Assembly (NCBI RefSeq): GCF_042611095.1
Contig: NZ_JBHFPV010000001.1
Location: forward strand, 1-64,000
Length of the DNA stretch: 64,000 nucleotides
Origin: Meishania litoralis
GTDB lineage: Bacteria; Bacteroidota; Bacteroidia; Flavobacteriales; Flavobacteriaceae
Direction: 5' to 3'
A program made the position numbers and the translations under genes. This document shows positions 25,991 to 36,402 of this stretch, piece after piece (the first letter of the stretch is position 1; each line of letters opens with the position of its first letter). The notes beneath the pieces were generated by a model. That model was given only the letters and a program-made list of their open reading frames with translations, ran no database searches and was not told where the DNA came from.

Positions 25991-26370
25991 GGAACATCTA
26001 CCTTCGATTGATATGACAGGATAAAAACCAACAAATTGCGGATTCAAAAACGACCTTTATTAAATGAACGTCCCAACGAACATTTCAGGGTCTGAAAGCT
26101 CAAGGGTATTCAACAAATTCTTAAGGTCGATATTTTCAAAAATGGGCATTTGCCCTGTAATTTATCATGCCTCCAGGACACGTGTTTCGGAGTTCAACTA
26201 ATCGTCCGGGACAACAAACTTCATACTGATTTTCGATTAGGGCAACAACACTATATTAACCGATGTAGCCACACCCACCCGTAACAATGTTTTTAATTTT
26301 CATTTTGTACAAAGTATATTTGTTATACTATATTTATTAGAGATTGGGCAAATATGATCTTTTATCTTTT
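25991..26370. other. intergenic stretch right of the island
   Basis: About 380 bp with no supported gene. On the minus strand a short frame (ITGQMPIFENIDLKNLLNTL and onward) looks protein-like for roughly 35 codons, then meets stops near 26060. It has no start and no recognised family. Confidence 0.35.
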
Positions 26371-27677
26371 TTAAGTTTTTTCCCATGTGAACAAGGCCAT
26401 TAAAACCGATAATACGGCAGCACTGATCCAAAAAATAGTAATGTAACCAAAATCATATATGGTTTCACCGTTCACCACTGTCTTATTGCTTTCTATAAGG
26501 AATCCACTTGCAATGTCCTGAAGACCCGCGGCCAGATAGCTCATGATCCCCACTACCCCCAGAGCGGCCCCAGAGGCCTTTTTGGAAGCAATATCCACAG
26601 CCATAAGTCCTCCCAAATAACATATCAAAGCACCGATGCCCAAACCGAAAATGACCATGCTTATGGCATCCAACCACCATAGATCCTTTGGTCCGAGCAG
26701 GAAGAGACATAGTGCAAAGACGTTCATGAGCCCAAAGATCAAAGCAGGCTTGTTCCTGCGTCCTTTAAAGAACTTATCGGAAACAAACCCTGAAGAGGCC
26801 GTACCCAATATGCCGCATATCGCACTGATGGCCACCAACGTATTGGACTGTGTCAAAGTATAGCCTTTCGCCGTCTCAAAATAATAGGGGGCCCAGCTAT
26901 TTACCGCATATCGGGAGATGTACATGAATCCGCTTGAAAGGGCCAGTGCCCATATATATGGATTTTTGAGAACCTCTCTTTGCTCGCTCCATGTAGAGAT
27001 GTTTTTAGATTTAAAGTCTTCATTCACGGGGGGGGTAAGCCTTTACTTTCCGGTGTGTCGTGAAAGAACAGGTAGATGATAACCGCACCTAGCATCCCTA
27101 TTATTGCCGCTGCTTTGAAGCCCCATTCCCATCCAAAATAAGAGGCGACTACCGCTGTCAGTATATAGGTCAAGGCCTCACCGATGTTATGGCTCGTACT
27201 CCAAAAGCCATAAAAACTTCCACGCTTTTTATCCTTGTACCAACGAGACAGGGAAACGACGCTTGATGGGGCTCCCATGGACTGTACCCAACCGTTTACG
27301 CCCCAACAGATGGCAAAGAACAAAAATGTACCTGTAAAGCCCATAATCAGATTGACCAATGCTGATATTAGAAGGCCAAAAGACATAAATCTTCTGATAT
27401 TGCTGTAATCGGCGAGGAAACCGTTTGTGAATTTTCCAGCGGCATAGGTGAAAAATAAGGTAGACCCTATGATCCCCAATTCTGATTCAGTAAGGATACC
27501 GCCATCCAGAATCGGTTTCTTTACAACGTTTAGGCTCAATCTGCAAACATAGTACAGACCATAGCCCAATGTTGCTGAAAAGAATACCTGCCATTTCAGT
27601 TTTTTATACCTACTTTGTTGTTCCTCAAATGTACCCAAGACCGGTTCAGGTAGGGATTTTTTAAATAATCCTTTCAT
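26371..27677 (-). pseudogene. OPA-family organophosphate:Pi antiporter (GlpT/UhpT-like), frameshifted
   Basis: Two consecutive frames of 217 and 218 residues together make one full 12-helix major facilitator of the GlpT/UhpT type (about 435 residues). The first half has YGLYYVCRLSLNVVKKP, the N-terminal OPA signature, and SRWYKDKKRGSFYGFWSTSHNIG. The second half holds SGFMYISRYAVNSWAPYYF. The break is at a run of eight C on the minus strand (27035-27028), where GLPPP meets TGA. A ninth C would join the halves in frame as PPPVNEDF. The halves overlap as GTGA, so a GTG restart is conceivable. Likely transport: glycerol-3-phosphate or a hexose phosphate. Confidence 0.88.
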
Positions 27678-27725
27678 TCTGACTATATAATTGTTGGCGA
27701 GAACATCACCATTATAGGATTTCTA

Positions 27726-28988
27726 TTATCTACTTTGGTATGGGCCATATTCCTGTTTGACGTCCATTGAAGATTCATCCAGTACAAACACCTTATAAAT
27801 ATTCCCATTCGGCGCAACGCGTATGACAATATGCCCCTGTAGGCTTTTATAATTTTCCCTGAACCAAGGGCCATAGGTTACTAATGTTTCAGAATGCATG
27901 TTCGTTGAGAATATATCACGTTCCCCGGTTGTATTGTTTTGGTAAATCAAACGTTGGTACACCTCCTGCCCGGGATGATCCGAACACCAGCTTTGTTGTA
28001 CCACTACTTTTGGATCCAATGTTTTAACAAAAAACTCATTGGTGGCATCTCGATTTCCATGATGGTTCAAGGTGGTTACTTCAACTGGTCCAACCACCTT
28101 TGCCATTGGTGTCTCAACATCGAACCATTCGGGAAGACCAAAGCCCTGCAGACCCGTGTTATCCCCGCCCGTGAAATAATCAAAATCGCCATATGATATT
28201 TTTAGCGCAAGGCTCAAAGGATTTTCGTTATAACTTCCCTTATAAAAATCAGTCATCTCCTCTGCCGTGAAATATTCAAAAGTCTCGTCCTCGGTTCCGG
28301 TCCAAATAGTAGCGTTCGATTTCACATTGCGAACCCTGAAAGTCGGATAGCGATTTTGGTCGTTCAGCAAATGTATCTGCTTGTCACTACCAACCATCAA
28401 TGCCTCGGTTGGGATATCCTCTTTGGCAATAAATGACCGGTAATTTTGAAACAGTTCATCTTCTTTTAAATGGCTGGAAAGATCAAGGGGGAAATTTAGA
28501 TCAGGAGAATTCCTGTCTATTATTTTCCCATAAGGTATCTCATTACCTAAGTCAATAATACTTCCGTAGTGATCTTCATGAAAATGTGAAATCAAGGCAT
28601 AGTCAATCGAGTCTTTCCACTCAATGGGCATTACCTTCTCTATATAGCGGGCTATCCACTGTGCCGTCGTTTGAGAATCGTTAGGTATTGGGGTGGTTGC
28701 CTTTAAAGGAGCATATTTTTTTTCAAACTTTTCCTTGTCCAGGTTTCCGGCATCAAAAAGCATTGTTGTACCATCTGGGAATACAAAAAAAGTGGCGTCC
28801 CCACTTCCTGTATTGATATGGTGGATATCGAGATAGCCTTCTTGCCATGGTGAAATATTGGGTTCTTTTGAAATTGTATACCCAACCGAAAAGATATCTT
28901 GGTTGGTTCTTTTTTTGCATCTAGATAAGAGCAAAACAATTATCAATAACCCAATGATTTTTACGTTCGAGTTCATCCTAATTCTCAT
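27726..28988 (-). CDS. MBL-fold hydrolase lipoprotein
   Basis: 420 residues (an internal ATG gives 416). The lipobox is LLSRC near 24. The metallo-beta-lactamase motif HFHEDHYG lies at 135-142 and supplies the dinuclear metal site (HxHxDH). Further ligands are the Asp in TGGDNTG near 268 and the His in LNHHGNRD near 305. The layout recalls the ComEC/Rec2-related MBL hydrolases and phosphodiesterases. Between an organophosphate transporter and a glycerophosphodiesterase gene, a phosphoester substrate is plausible but not shown. The gene itself looks intact, unlike both neighbours. Confidence 0.85.
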   Translation of the reverse strand: MRIRMNSNVKIIGLLIIVLLLSRCKKRTNQDIFSVGYTISKEPNISPWQEGYLDIHHINTGSGDATFFVFPDGTTMLFDAGNLDKEKFEKKYAPLKATTPIPNDSQTTAQWIARYIEKVMPIEWKDSIDYALISHFHEDHYGSIIDLGNEIPYGKIIDRNSPDLNFPLDLSSHLKEDELFQNYRSFIAKEDIPTEALMVGSDKQIHLLNDQNRYPTFRVRNVKSNATIWTGTEDETFEYFTAEEMTDFYKGSYNENPLSLALKISYGDFDYFTGGDNTGLQGFGLPEWFDVETPMAKVVGPVEVTTLNHHGNRDATNEFFVKTLDPKVVVQQSWCSDHPGQEVYQRLIYQNNTTGERDIFSTNMHSETLVTYGPWFRENYKSLQGHIVIRVAPNGNIYKVFVLDESSMDVKQEYGPYQSR

Positions 28989-28997
28989 CGTTTAAGG

Positions 28998-29882
28998 TTA
29001 TTCATGCAGGTTTTTAGATCGTAAGTACTCCAATAAAATCTTTGGATGATCAGTCTGGATCATTGCAGGTTTAAGGGAAATCACTTTATCCAGTGATCTG
29101 TAATCACCTTTTACGAAATCATCATCCTCGTCCCAGAGCGTATTCATAAAGATCAATTGACCATCTTGGTGTGCCAAGTCCATATTCTCCTTTGTAAAAC
29201 TATCCTCCGTAAAGTGTTGAAGTGAAGACTTTGTTGTCATTTCATAAAAAGCAAAATCTTTTCTATCCTTTGAAAGTGGTAAAACGGCGAATAAGGAATC
29301 AATCGCTATCATTTCCATCACTTTCGCCTTTTGTCCGATAAAGGATATGACCTGATGCTCCATTTTTTATTCACACAGAAGCGCATACAACGCTTTGAAA
29401 TCCAAATCTTTTATATCTAGATTTGGGATCACTTTACCCTTGGCAGTTTTAAGAGCATCACTTAATTTTGGAATCTTATAAGGTGTAACGGAATCTTCTA
29501 TTTTCAAAGAAAAATTTTGTAGTTCTTTAAATGTAAAGTCATTTAGTTTTCCTTTGCCTGTTGAAACTCTACCAATAGAATCATCGTGCATCAAGACCAA
29601 AACACTGTCCTTAGTGGTTCTTACATCGAGTTCCACTAAATCTATACCCAAGATTATAGCGTTCTTTATAGATTGCAAAGAATTTTCAGGCGCATTTTTA
29701 TGATAAGAGCGATGAGCGCATACGAGTATATTATTTTTTGATTTATAGTCAATGGTTTGAACGACCTTATTAACCGCTAGCTTAGGAACATTAATATTAC
29801 TCTTTGGTTGTTCCTTAACAGAATGTTTACACGATAAGAACGATAAGAACAATAATACCGATAATAGAATATATTTCTTCAT
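28998..29882 (-). pseudogene. glycerophosphodiester phosphodiesterase, interrupted by one in-frame stop
   Basis: The N-terminal part (from the ATG at 29882, lipobox FLSC) has the GDPD catalytic set: His-Arg in CAHRSYHKNAPENS, Glu and Asp in ELDVRTTKD, and His in LMHDDSIG. A TAA at 29369-29367 stops it after ALLCE. The same frame continues as AAA-ATG into 121 more residues (MEHQVISFIGQKAKVMEM to SKNLHE) that complete the barrel, ending with MIQTDHPKILLEYLR. A single base change explains the split. GDPD releases glycerol-3-phosphate from deacylated phospholipids in the periplasm. Readthrough or a sequence error remain possible. Confidence 0.88.
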
Positions 29883-29968
29883 ATTAATTTGATTTAAAAG
29901 AAAAGGCCGGCTTGTTAGCAAACCGACCTTTAACTAAACTAACAAAAAACTAACTCAAACAACTCTAA

Positions 29969-31423
29969 TTAATACCCAGGATTTTGAACTAAAGCCGGGT
30001 TGGTATCGATCTCGTTCTGTGGAATCGGATAAAGTAATTGATTTGTAGATATACTTAATGTTAATGGAATATTACTAGTTTCTGTAACGTGACTATTTAT
30101 AACCTCTAGAGCTCTGCCCGTTCTTACCAGATCTGGCCATCTGTGGTTCTCAAATGCCAATTCCCAACGTCTTTCATTCTCTATAGCCAACCTAAATTCA
30201 GCTTGATTAGTTACTGTAGCCGAAGTTAAATCTGCCAAACCTGCTCTATTTCTAATTTGGTTTACTAGATCAAAAGCCTGACCATCAGCTACGTAACCTT
30301 GTTCATTTAATGCCTCAGCATGCATTAATATTACATCAGCATATCTTAACACAATAACATTAAGGTCACTATCCAGAGGCCCTGCAGTTGGTTCCACAAA
30401 TTTTTTAGGGTATAATATACCTCCAAAATCACCGATGTTAACATCGCGACGTAAATCGGCTTGATCATATGAATTCCATAGATCTTTGGTTGGTCTATTA
30501 CTACCGTTGGCACTTCCGTTCACTACAAGGGAACCACCTCCAAATGGTGCAAATTGATTCGCAAAAACACTCCCTTCTCCTAGGCCACTCCCTTCTCCAT
30601 TAACAACAAAAGAACTTCCTTGACCAGAAGAGTATTGAACTTCAAAAATAGATTCTGCATTATTTTCGTTTCCAGACCCAAATAAATCGGCATAGTTTGG
30701 CAGCAAACTATATCCTGATACGTTACTTAAGGCAGAAATAGCTTCAGGATAATTGCCTAATGTCAATTGAACCTTTCCTAGTAAAGCATTTGCGGCTCCT
30801 TTTGTAGCCTTTCCGACAACTGATTGGTTAGTGGGCAGGGCATTTGCAGCAGCTTCCAAATCAATGATTATTTGGTTGTAAATGGTCGCAACTGGATCTC
30901 TACCATTGCCAAAAGCCTCAAAAGGATCGGTTGTTTGTGTAATTACCAATGGCACCTCTCCAAAAATTCTAACCAAATTAAAATAAGTTAATGCTCTAAG
31001 AAATTGTGCTTCTCCTTTTCTAATAGCTTTAGTAGAGGCATCCATATTTATTTTGTCTATATTATTCAATATGGCATTGCAACGTTGAATGCCATCATAG
31101 CTATCAATCCATGTACTGCTCAATAAGGCATTGGAAGGCTGTACGGCAAAAATGTCCATATCTGTAATAGCCCCTCCTCTTTGTCCCAATGAGGACGACT
31201 CTTCAGAGTTATCCGAACGTACTTCAAATAAATAAAAGATACTCTCTCCAAATTGTCCTTGTTTCTGTAGGGCATCATAAGCGCCGTTCACAGCAGTCTC
31301 TATATCATCACTATTAGCAAAGTAACCAGCGGCACTTGGTGTCGAAATAGGAGCCAAATCCAATTCATTACTGCATGAAATGAATAAAAAAGCAACTATT
31401 ACTATAATTAATATGTTTTTCAT
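29969..31423 (-). CDS. SusD/RagB-type outer-membrane lipoprotein
   Basis: 484 residues, lipobox FISC at about 17, then the SusD N-terminal TPR domain (RFLRALTYFNLVRIFGEVPLV near 140) and the C-terminal family signature (NERRWELAFENHRWPDLVRTG near 415, ending PIPQNEIDTNPALVQNPGY). It caps the adjacent SusC barrel and binds the nutrient at the cell surface. It follows susC by 18 bp in one operon. The gene is intact, although transporter and phosphodiesterase downstream are broken. Confidence 0.95.
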   Translation of the reverse strand: MKNILIIVIVAFLFISCSNELDLAPISTPSAAGYFANSDDIETAVNGAYDALQKQGQFGESIFYLFEVRSDNSEESSSLGQRGGAITDMDIFAVQPSNALLSSTWIDSYDGIQRCNAILNNIDKINMDASTKAIRKGEAQFLRALTYFNLVRIFGEVPLVITQTTDPFEAFGNGRDPVATIYNQIIIDLEAAANALPTNQSVVGKATKGAANALLGKVQLTLGNYPEAISALSNVSGYSLLPNYADLFGSGNENNAESIFEVQYSSGQGSSFVVNGEGSGLGEGSVFANQFAPFGGGSLVVNGSANGSNRPTKDLWNSYDQADLRRDVNIGDFGGILYPKKFVEPTAGPLDSDLNVIVLRYADVILMHAEALNEQGYVADGQAFDLVNQIRNRAGLADLTSATVTNQAEFRLAIENERRWELAFENHRWPDLVRTGRALEVINSHVTETSNIPLTLSISTNQLLYPIPQNEIDTNPALVQNPGY

Positions 31424-31441
31424 AATTCTTTTTTTTAATGA

Positions 31442-34400
31442 TTAAAATGTCAGATTAAGTCCTATTGTAAAAGACTTTGCGGTAGGATAACCACCCCAAT
31501 CTAGTCCAGGAGTTAAAGGATTTGCATTGCCTCCAACATTTGAGTTTACTTCAGGATTACTTCCAGTATAATTAGTAAATGTGAAAGGGTTTATTGATGA
31601 AAAAAATATTCTTGCTTTGTCAATACCAATCTTTTCTGAAACTTTAGAGTCTAGGGTATAACCTAAAGCAATATTCCTGAATCTTAAGAAACTTCCATCT
31701 TGTAGTATTTTGCTAGATCTATCATAAAATGCACCATTGTTGCCCGCTCTAGCCCATCCTGTACCTGGATTTGATGGCGATTGCCAACGGCCTTCAACAC
31801 GCTCGGCCAAAGCATTACCAAACCCACCTTCTAATGTCGCAAAGAAATAGTTAAAGTTTACAATGTCATGTCCAACGGTGCCCTGAAGTAAAGCAGTCAG
31901 ATCCCATCCTTTATATTTAAAGGTTGTTGAAAAGCCATAGGTAAAATCGGGGTTGGGGTCACCTATAACTTTACGATCATCATCATTGATTTGCCCATCT
32001 CCATTAACATCTTCAATTTGATAATCTCCCGGTGCGGTTCCACGCCCAGAAGTGACATGTGCCGACGCATCGATCTCTTCTTGGGTATTATATACACCAA
32101 TAATATTCCATCCATAAAACTCGGCTAACGGCCTGCCAACTTCAGTTTTATGATGTTTAGAAATAATCTGTGTTTGGTCTGTGCCTAAAGACAGTACTTT
32201 GTTCTTATTGGTAGATATATTAAATGTAGAAGACCATTCTACACCTCCTAATTTGATATTGTTAGCTGAAATGGCGAATTCAAACCCTTTATTTTCAACT
32301 TCTCCCAAGTTTTGTAGCGAGGATGTAAAACCTGATTGCGAAGGCACGGGTACATTCAACAATAATCCATCTGTTGTCGACTTATAATAATCAGCAATAA
32401 TGGAAACTTTATTATTAAATAACCCAAAATCTATACCTAAATCTATTTGCTTGGTTTCTTCCCAAGATAAGTTGGCATTTGGTGATGTTATTGCCGAAAG
32501 ACCTCCAAGATTTTCATAATTGGCAGCTCCTAATAAGGCGGTGCCTCCGTAGTTTGGTATTAAATTATTTCCTGTTATTCCCCAACTTGCTCTTAGCTTT
32601 AAATCACTTATTGTCTCATTACCTTGTAAAAAGTCTTCTTCACTCATTCTCCATCCTAGTGAAATAGATGGAAAATTACCCCATTTGGAGTTGTCTCCAA
32701 ATCTTGAAGACCCATCTCGCCTAAAGGAAGCACTTAATAAATATTTTCCTTTATAATCGTAATTTAATCTACTGATATATGAAATTAACGACCACTCTTC
32801 TTCAAGTGTATCTCCTCCAGTGATTGTATTTGAACCATTGAATGTTGAAAAATCATTAGCACTGGCATTGGTGCTTGTTAAAAAACTTGAAAACAGCCTT
32901 TCTTTTTGAAAAGAGTATCCAGCCAGAACATCTACATTATGGTCATTACCTAATGTTTTCTTAAAGTTAAATGTGTTCTCAGTGATGTAATTGAAAATAT
33001 CGCCTTCATCCAATCTTCCTACAGCTGCGACAGAGGCTCTGTTTCTACGAGTACCTATACTTGAGGGTCTGAATATGCTAAATTCACTATCAGAATAATT
33101 TAGTCCGAAATAGGTTTTGAAATTTAGATTATCAGTTAATGTAAAATCTAGATATGTGCTTCCGATAACATTAAACCGTCTCTGAATGCGTTCAGTAAGA
33201 ATGGCCATCGCAACAGTGTTTTCAAATCTAGCGCCATTATTCTGTAATCCTGTAGGTGATTGCCCGAATATGATTTGTTCGCTTATGGCAAAGGATCCAT
33301 CTGGGTTATAAGGTGCGAAATTGGGATATGCGAATTGCGTGATAATTACAATGCCATCATCTCCATGGTGGTTTTCCGATACTTTATTACTTGTAGAATA
33401 GCTTGGCGCTACATTTACACCCAATTTAATGTTTTTCAGAAAGGCGTTTTCAGGGTTTTTGAAGATATTGGATTCTAAATTCGTTCTAAAACTATATCTC
33501 TTAAAATCTGTACTTATAATGATTCCGTCTTGATCGAAATACTCTCCAGATACTGAAAACTTTGTATCTTCATTACCGCCTCTAGCAGAAAATTGATAAC
33601 TTCGAATAGGTGCTGTTCTATATATTTCGTCTTGCCAATCGGTATCGATAAGTCCTGGAGTACCAGCTAAATAGGGTTGGTAAAGGTCTGGAACATAGTC
33701 TGGAGCAAATACGCCTTGACTTCTAAAGTTTTCTGTTTGAAATTCGGCCCATTGATAGGCGTTTGCCAAATCATAAGTTTCAGCCACTTGCTGAAATCCA
33801 ACATAAGAATTAAAACTAAACTGGGTTTTCCCTTGTTTTCCTTGTTTGGTAGACACTAAAATAACCCCATTAGAACCTCTGGATCCATAAATGGCTGCCG
33901 ATGCCGCATCTTTCAATACTTGAACAGATTCGATGTCATTTGGATTGATATCGCTTAAATTAACGCTTTCTGTAGGAAACCCATCTATAACCAATAATGG
34001 TGAGGTTCCTGCGGTGATTGTGCCTACACCTCTTACCTTAATATCTGAGGAAACTCCAGGGCTTCCCGTTCCCGCTGAAACCTGAACCCCAGTTACTTGT
34101 CCCGCTAGGGCCTGGTCAAAACTGGTTACTGGAAGGTCTGCCATTTGGTCTGATTTTACAGATGCAATGGCTCCTGTAACTTTTTTTCTAGATTGGGCCC
34201 CATAACCAACAACGACCACTTCATCTAATTTAGCAGTATCTTCCTGTAAGATGGCTGAAATATTGGTTTGCCCATTTATCGGTATCTCTTGGGTTAAAAA
34301 GCCTAAATAAGAAATAATTAATGAGGCGTTCTCGTCTGTAACAGTCAAAGAGAAATTGCCATCAAAATCCGTCGTTGTCCCGTTCGCGGTACCTTTTTCA

Positions 34401-34858
34401 ATAATACTAGCTCCAGGCAACGGTTGGCCGTTTTCATCTTTGACCTGTCCCTGTATAGATTGCTGAGTGCGTTTCTTAACTTTCTCTTCGGGCCATACAT
34501 TTTTTATAAGTGATATTTGTCGGTCATCAATATGATAGGTTGTATTTGTTCCCATAAATACCCTATCCAAAATAGAATTTACTTTCTCCCTTCTCGCTTT
34601 AACGGATACAATTCTTTTTAAATCAACATCTTCAAGAAGGTATAGGAACCTGAATTCGGTTCTATTCTCAATTTCATCAATAAGCTGTTCAACGGTAATA
34701 TTGTTCAAGTTAAGAGTGACCTTAGTTTGTTGAGAATAACTCTCACTGGCATGCAATGCAAAAAGACTTGTCAACAATAAAAGGACGCTAAGTTTCATCT
34801 TTAAATCAAATTTGAACAACGAAGTTTGACCCTTCTTTCGTTTCAGAAGATTTTTCAT
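31442..34858 (-). CDS. SusC/RagA TonB-dependent transporter with STN domain
   Basis: 1138 residues. After the signal peptide (SYSQ, about 43) comes an STN domain (VTLNLNNITVEQLIDEIENR to about 115), then a carboxypeptidase-D regulatory domain (about 132-205, IQGQVKDENGQPLPGAS, TDFDGNFSL). Next is the TonB box and plug (LDEVVVVGYG near 215, SAAIYGSRGSNGVILVSTK near 315) and the 22-strand barrel ending SFTIGLNLTF. The STN domain lets the receptor signal to the FecR anti-sigma factor encoded upstream. Substrate import would be energised by TonB-ExbBD. Confidence 0.96.
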   Translation of the reverse strand: MKNLLKRKKGQTSLFKFDLKMKLSVLLLLTSLFALHASESYSQQTKVTLNLNNITVEQLIDEIENRTEFRFLYLLEDVDLKRIVSVKARREKVNSILDRVFMGTNTTYHIDDRQISLIKNVWPEEKVKKRTQQSIQGQVKDENGQPLPGASIIEKGTANGTTTDFDGNFSLTVTDENASLIISYLGFLTQEIPINGQTNISAILQEDTAKLDEVVVVGYGAQSRKKVTGAIASVKSDQMADLPVTSFDQALAGQVTGVQVSAGTGSPGVSSDIKVRGVGTITAGTSPLLVIDGFPTESVNLSDINPNDIESVQVLKDAASAAIYGSRGSNGVILVSTKQGKQGKTQFSFNSYVGFQQVAETYDLANAYQWAEFQTENFRSQGVFAPDYVPDLYQPYLAGTPGLIDTDWQDEIYRTAPIRSYQFSARGGNEDTKFSVSGEYFDQDGIIISTDFKRYSFRTNLESNIFKNPENAFLKNIKLGVNVAPSYSTSNKVSENHHGDDGIVIITQFAYPNFAPYNPDGSFAISEQIIFGQSPTGLQNNGARFENTVAMAILTERIQRRFNVIGSTYLDFTLTDNLNFKTYFGLNYSDSEFSIFRPSSIGTRRNRASVAAVGRLDEGDIFNYITENTFNFKKTLGNDHNVDVLAGYSFQKERLFSSFLTSTNASANDFSTFNGSNTITGGDTLEEEWSLISYISRLNYDYKGKYLLSASFRRDGSSRFGDNSKWGNFPSISLGWRMSEEDFLQGNETISDLKLRASWGITGNNLIPNYGGTALLGAANYENLGGLSAITSPNANLSWEETKQIDLGIDFGLFNNKVSIIADYYKSTTDGLLLNVPVPSQSGFTSSLQNLGEVENKGFEFAISANNIKLGGVEWSSTFNISTNKNKVLSLGTDQTQIISKHHKTEVGRPLAEFYGWNIIGVYNTQEEIDASAHVTSGRGTAPGDYQIEDVNGDGQINDDDRKVIGDPNPDFTYGFSTTFKYKGWDLTALLQGTVGHDIVNFNYFFATLEGGFGNALAERVEGRWQSPSNPGTGWARAGNNGAFYDRSSKILQDGSFLRFRNIALGYTLDSKVSEKIGIDKARIFFSSINPFTFTNYTGSNPEVNSNVGGNANPLTPGLDWGGYPTAKSFTIGLNLTF

Positions 34859-35034
34859 AATTTTATAGTGTATTAATGTGGTTAAACTTTGATATAATCA
34901 CTTTATCTAAATCGGGAAATGTTAGCGCATTTTCCGATTTTTCTTTTGAGATATAGTGAACAATAGACCTTTCTATTTAATAAATAGTTTTATGAATTAG
35001 TTGTTTATTTCATTGGCGCTTTGGTTTAGTTTGT

Positions 35035-36180
35035 TTATTTAAGTATGACTTTATTGTCTTCAATGGTGTAGTTAATTCCGTAGGTACTCTTAAAATAATT
35101 CAACACCACCTCTATTGGCTCATCCCCAAAATTGGCATTGAATTTTTTTTGGGAATATTTCAAATTTTGATTTATTATGGTAACATTATAATGTCTTTCC
35201 AATTTCTTTAATATATTCTCTAAACTCACTCCCCTGAAGATAAGTTCTCCCTTCATCCATGAGGTATATACATCTGTAATTACAGGTTTTGTGGAAATAT
35301 TTCTTTGCTGTCTGTCAAAACTTCCCTTAAAACCAGGTTCAAGAATTACACCTTCACTTTTCTTATCTAATTGCAGACCTACCGAACCTTCGACCAAAAC
35401 AACTTCAGTAGTTACATCTTCAGGATAGTTGGAAACATTGAATCGTGTACCCAGTACTTGAATCTCCAGGTTATCTGAAGTGCTGACCGTGAAAGGACGT
35501 TTTGAATCTTTGGCCACATGTAAAAAAGCTTCTCCAACCAAGAAAACTTCTCTTTTACCTTCTTTTAAAAAACTGACAGGATATTTTAAAGACGTTCCTG
35601 CATTAAGATGAACAATAGACCCATCAGATAATTCCAGTTCAAATCTCTTCCCAAATGGAACGGTCAATTGATTATAAACCAGTTCTTCGGACTCGACAGG
35701 AGCTTTGGTGTAAGTTATTCGGTTACCTTTTTGCTTCCCTATTACCTTACCTTGAGTATTTATTATATCCGCCGTCCCTCCTTCTGATATTACTTCAAGA
35801 TTACCATTTTCAAGCTCCAGGGTAATTACGTCTTCACTGGGAAAAGCAATATTTTCAGTTTTGTCCGAATAAAATCCTTGTTGAAAAAAATATGCGCTAC
35901 CAAAGAGTATAGCTACGACAGCCGCATATCTTAAATATCTGGTAATCCTTAGGGTAATCAGTGAACGTTTATCTTTCTTTATTTTTTCCAATAAAGAATT
36001 CTTGGTTCTTTCCGTATTGAATTCGCCCATTATATCTTCGATTGCGTAATTGATTTTTATATACTCATTAAATAATTGCTTGTCTTCGGATTTCGCAAAC
36101 CATGAATTCAGTTCATCCCACTCATTTTTTGAAATGGAATTATTTAGGTACTTAATAATGAGTTTTTCTATGTTAGTCAT
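35035..36180 (-). CDS. FecR-family anti-sigma factor
   Basis: 381 residues. An N-terminal cytoplasmic part (about 1-75, with the W-x-x-L region NEWDELNSWFA) is followed by one transmembrane helix (about 82-102) and a periplasmic FecR domain. That domain contains LTVPFGKRFELELSDGSIVHLNAGTSLKYP near 165-195 and EVFLVGEAFLHVAKDSKRPFTV near 208. The C-terminal DUF4974 segment (LENILKKLERHYNVTI) ends the protein. It receives the signal from the STN domain of the SusC protein and holds the divergent ECF sigma factor inactive. Confidence 0.93.
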   Translation of the reverse strand: MTNIEKLIIKYLNNSISKNEWDELNSWFAKSEDKQLFNEYIKINYAIEDIMGEFNTERTKNSLLEKIKKDKRSLITLRITRYLRYAAVVAILFGSAYFFQQGFYSDKTENIAFPSEDVITLELENGNLEVISEGGTADIINTQGKVIGKQKGNRITYTKAPVESEELVYNQLTVPFGKRFELELSDGSIVHLNAGTSLKYPVSFLKEGKREVFLVGEAFLHVAKDSKRPFTVSTSDNLEIQVLGTRFNVSNYPEDVTTEVVLVEGSVGLQLDKKSEGVILEPGFKGSFDRQQRNISTKPVITDVYTSWMKGELIFRGVSLENILKKLERHYNVTIINQNLKYSQKKFNANFGDEPIEVVLNYFKSTYGINYTIEDNKVILK

Positions 36181-36402
36181 CTTGATAAAACTAAGCCACT
36201 ATACCCATTACAAAGCCATCTAACAATACCACCAAGTTTTAAATGTTTTTTTTTGTTTTGTCAAAACTATTTTCACATTTCATTCAAATCCCTACATTTG
36301 AAAGATTGATAATGAATAAATGATTTAGTAGATGTTTGCGTGCTTACCTTTTATAATGAGTTAGTTAACCGACGAAATTAGATGTTATTATCCATTTCTA
36401 AT

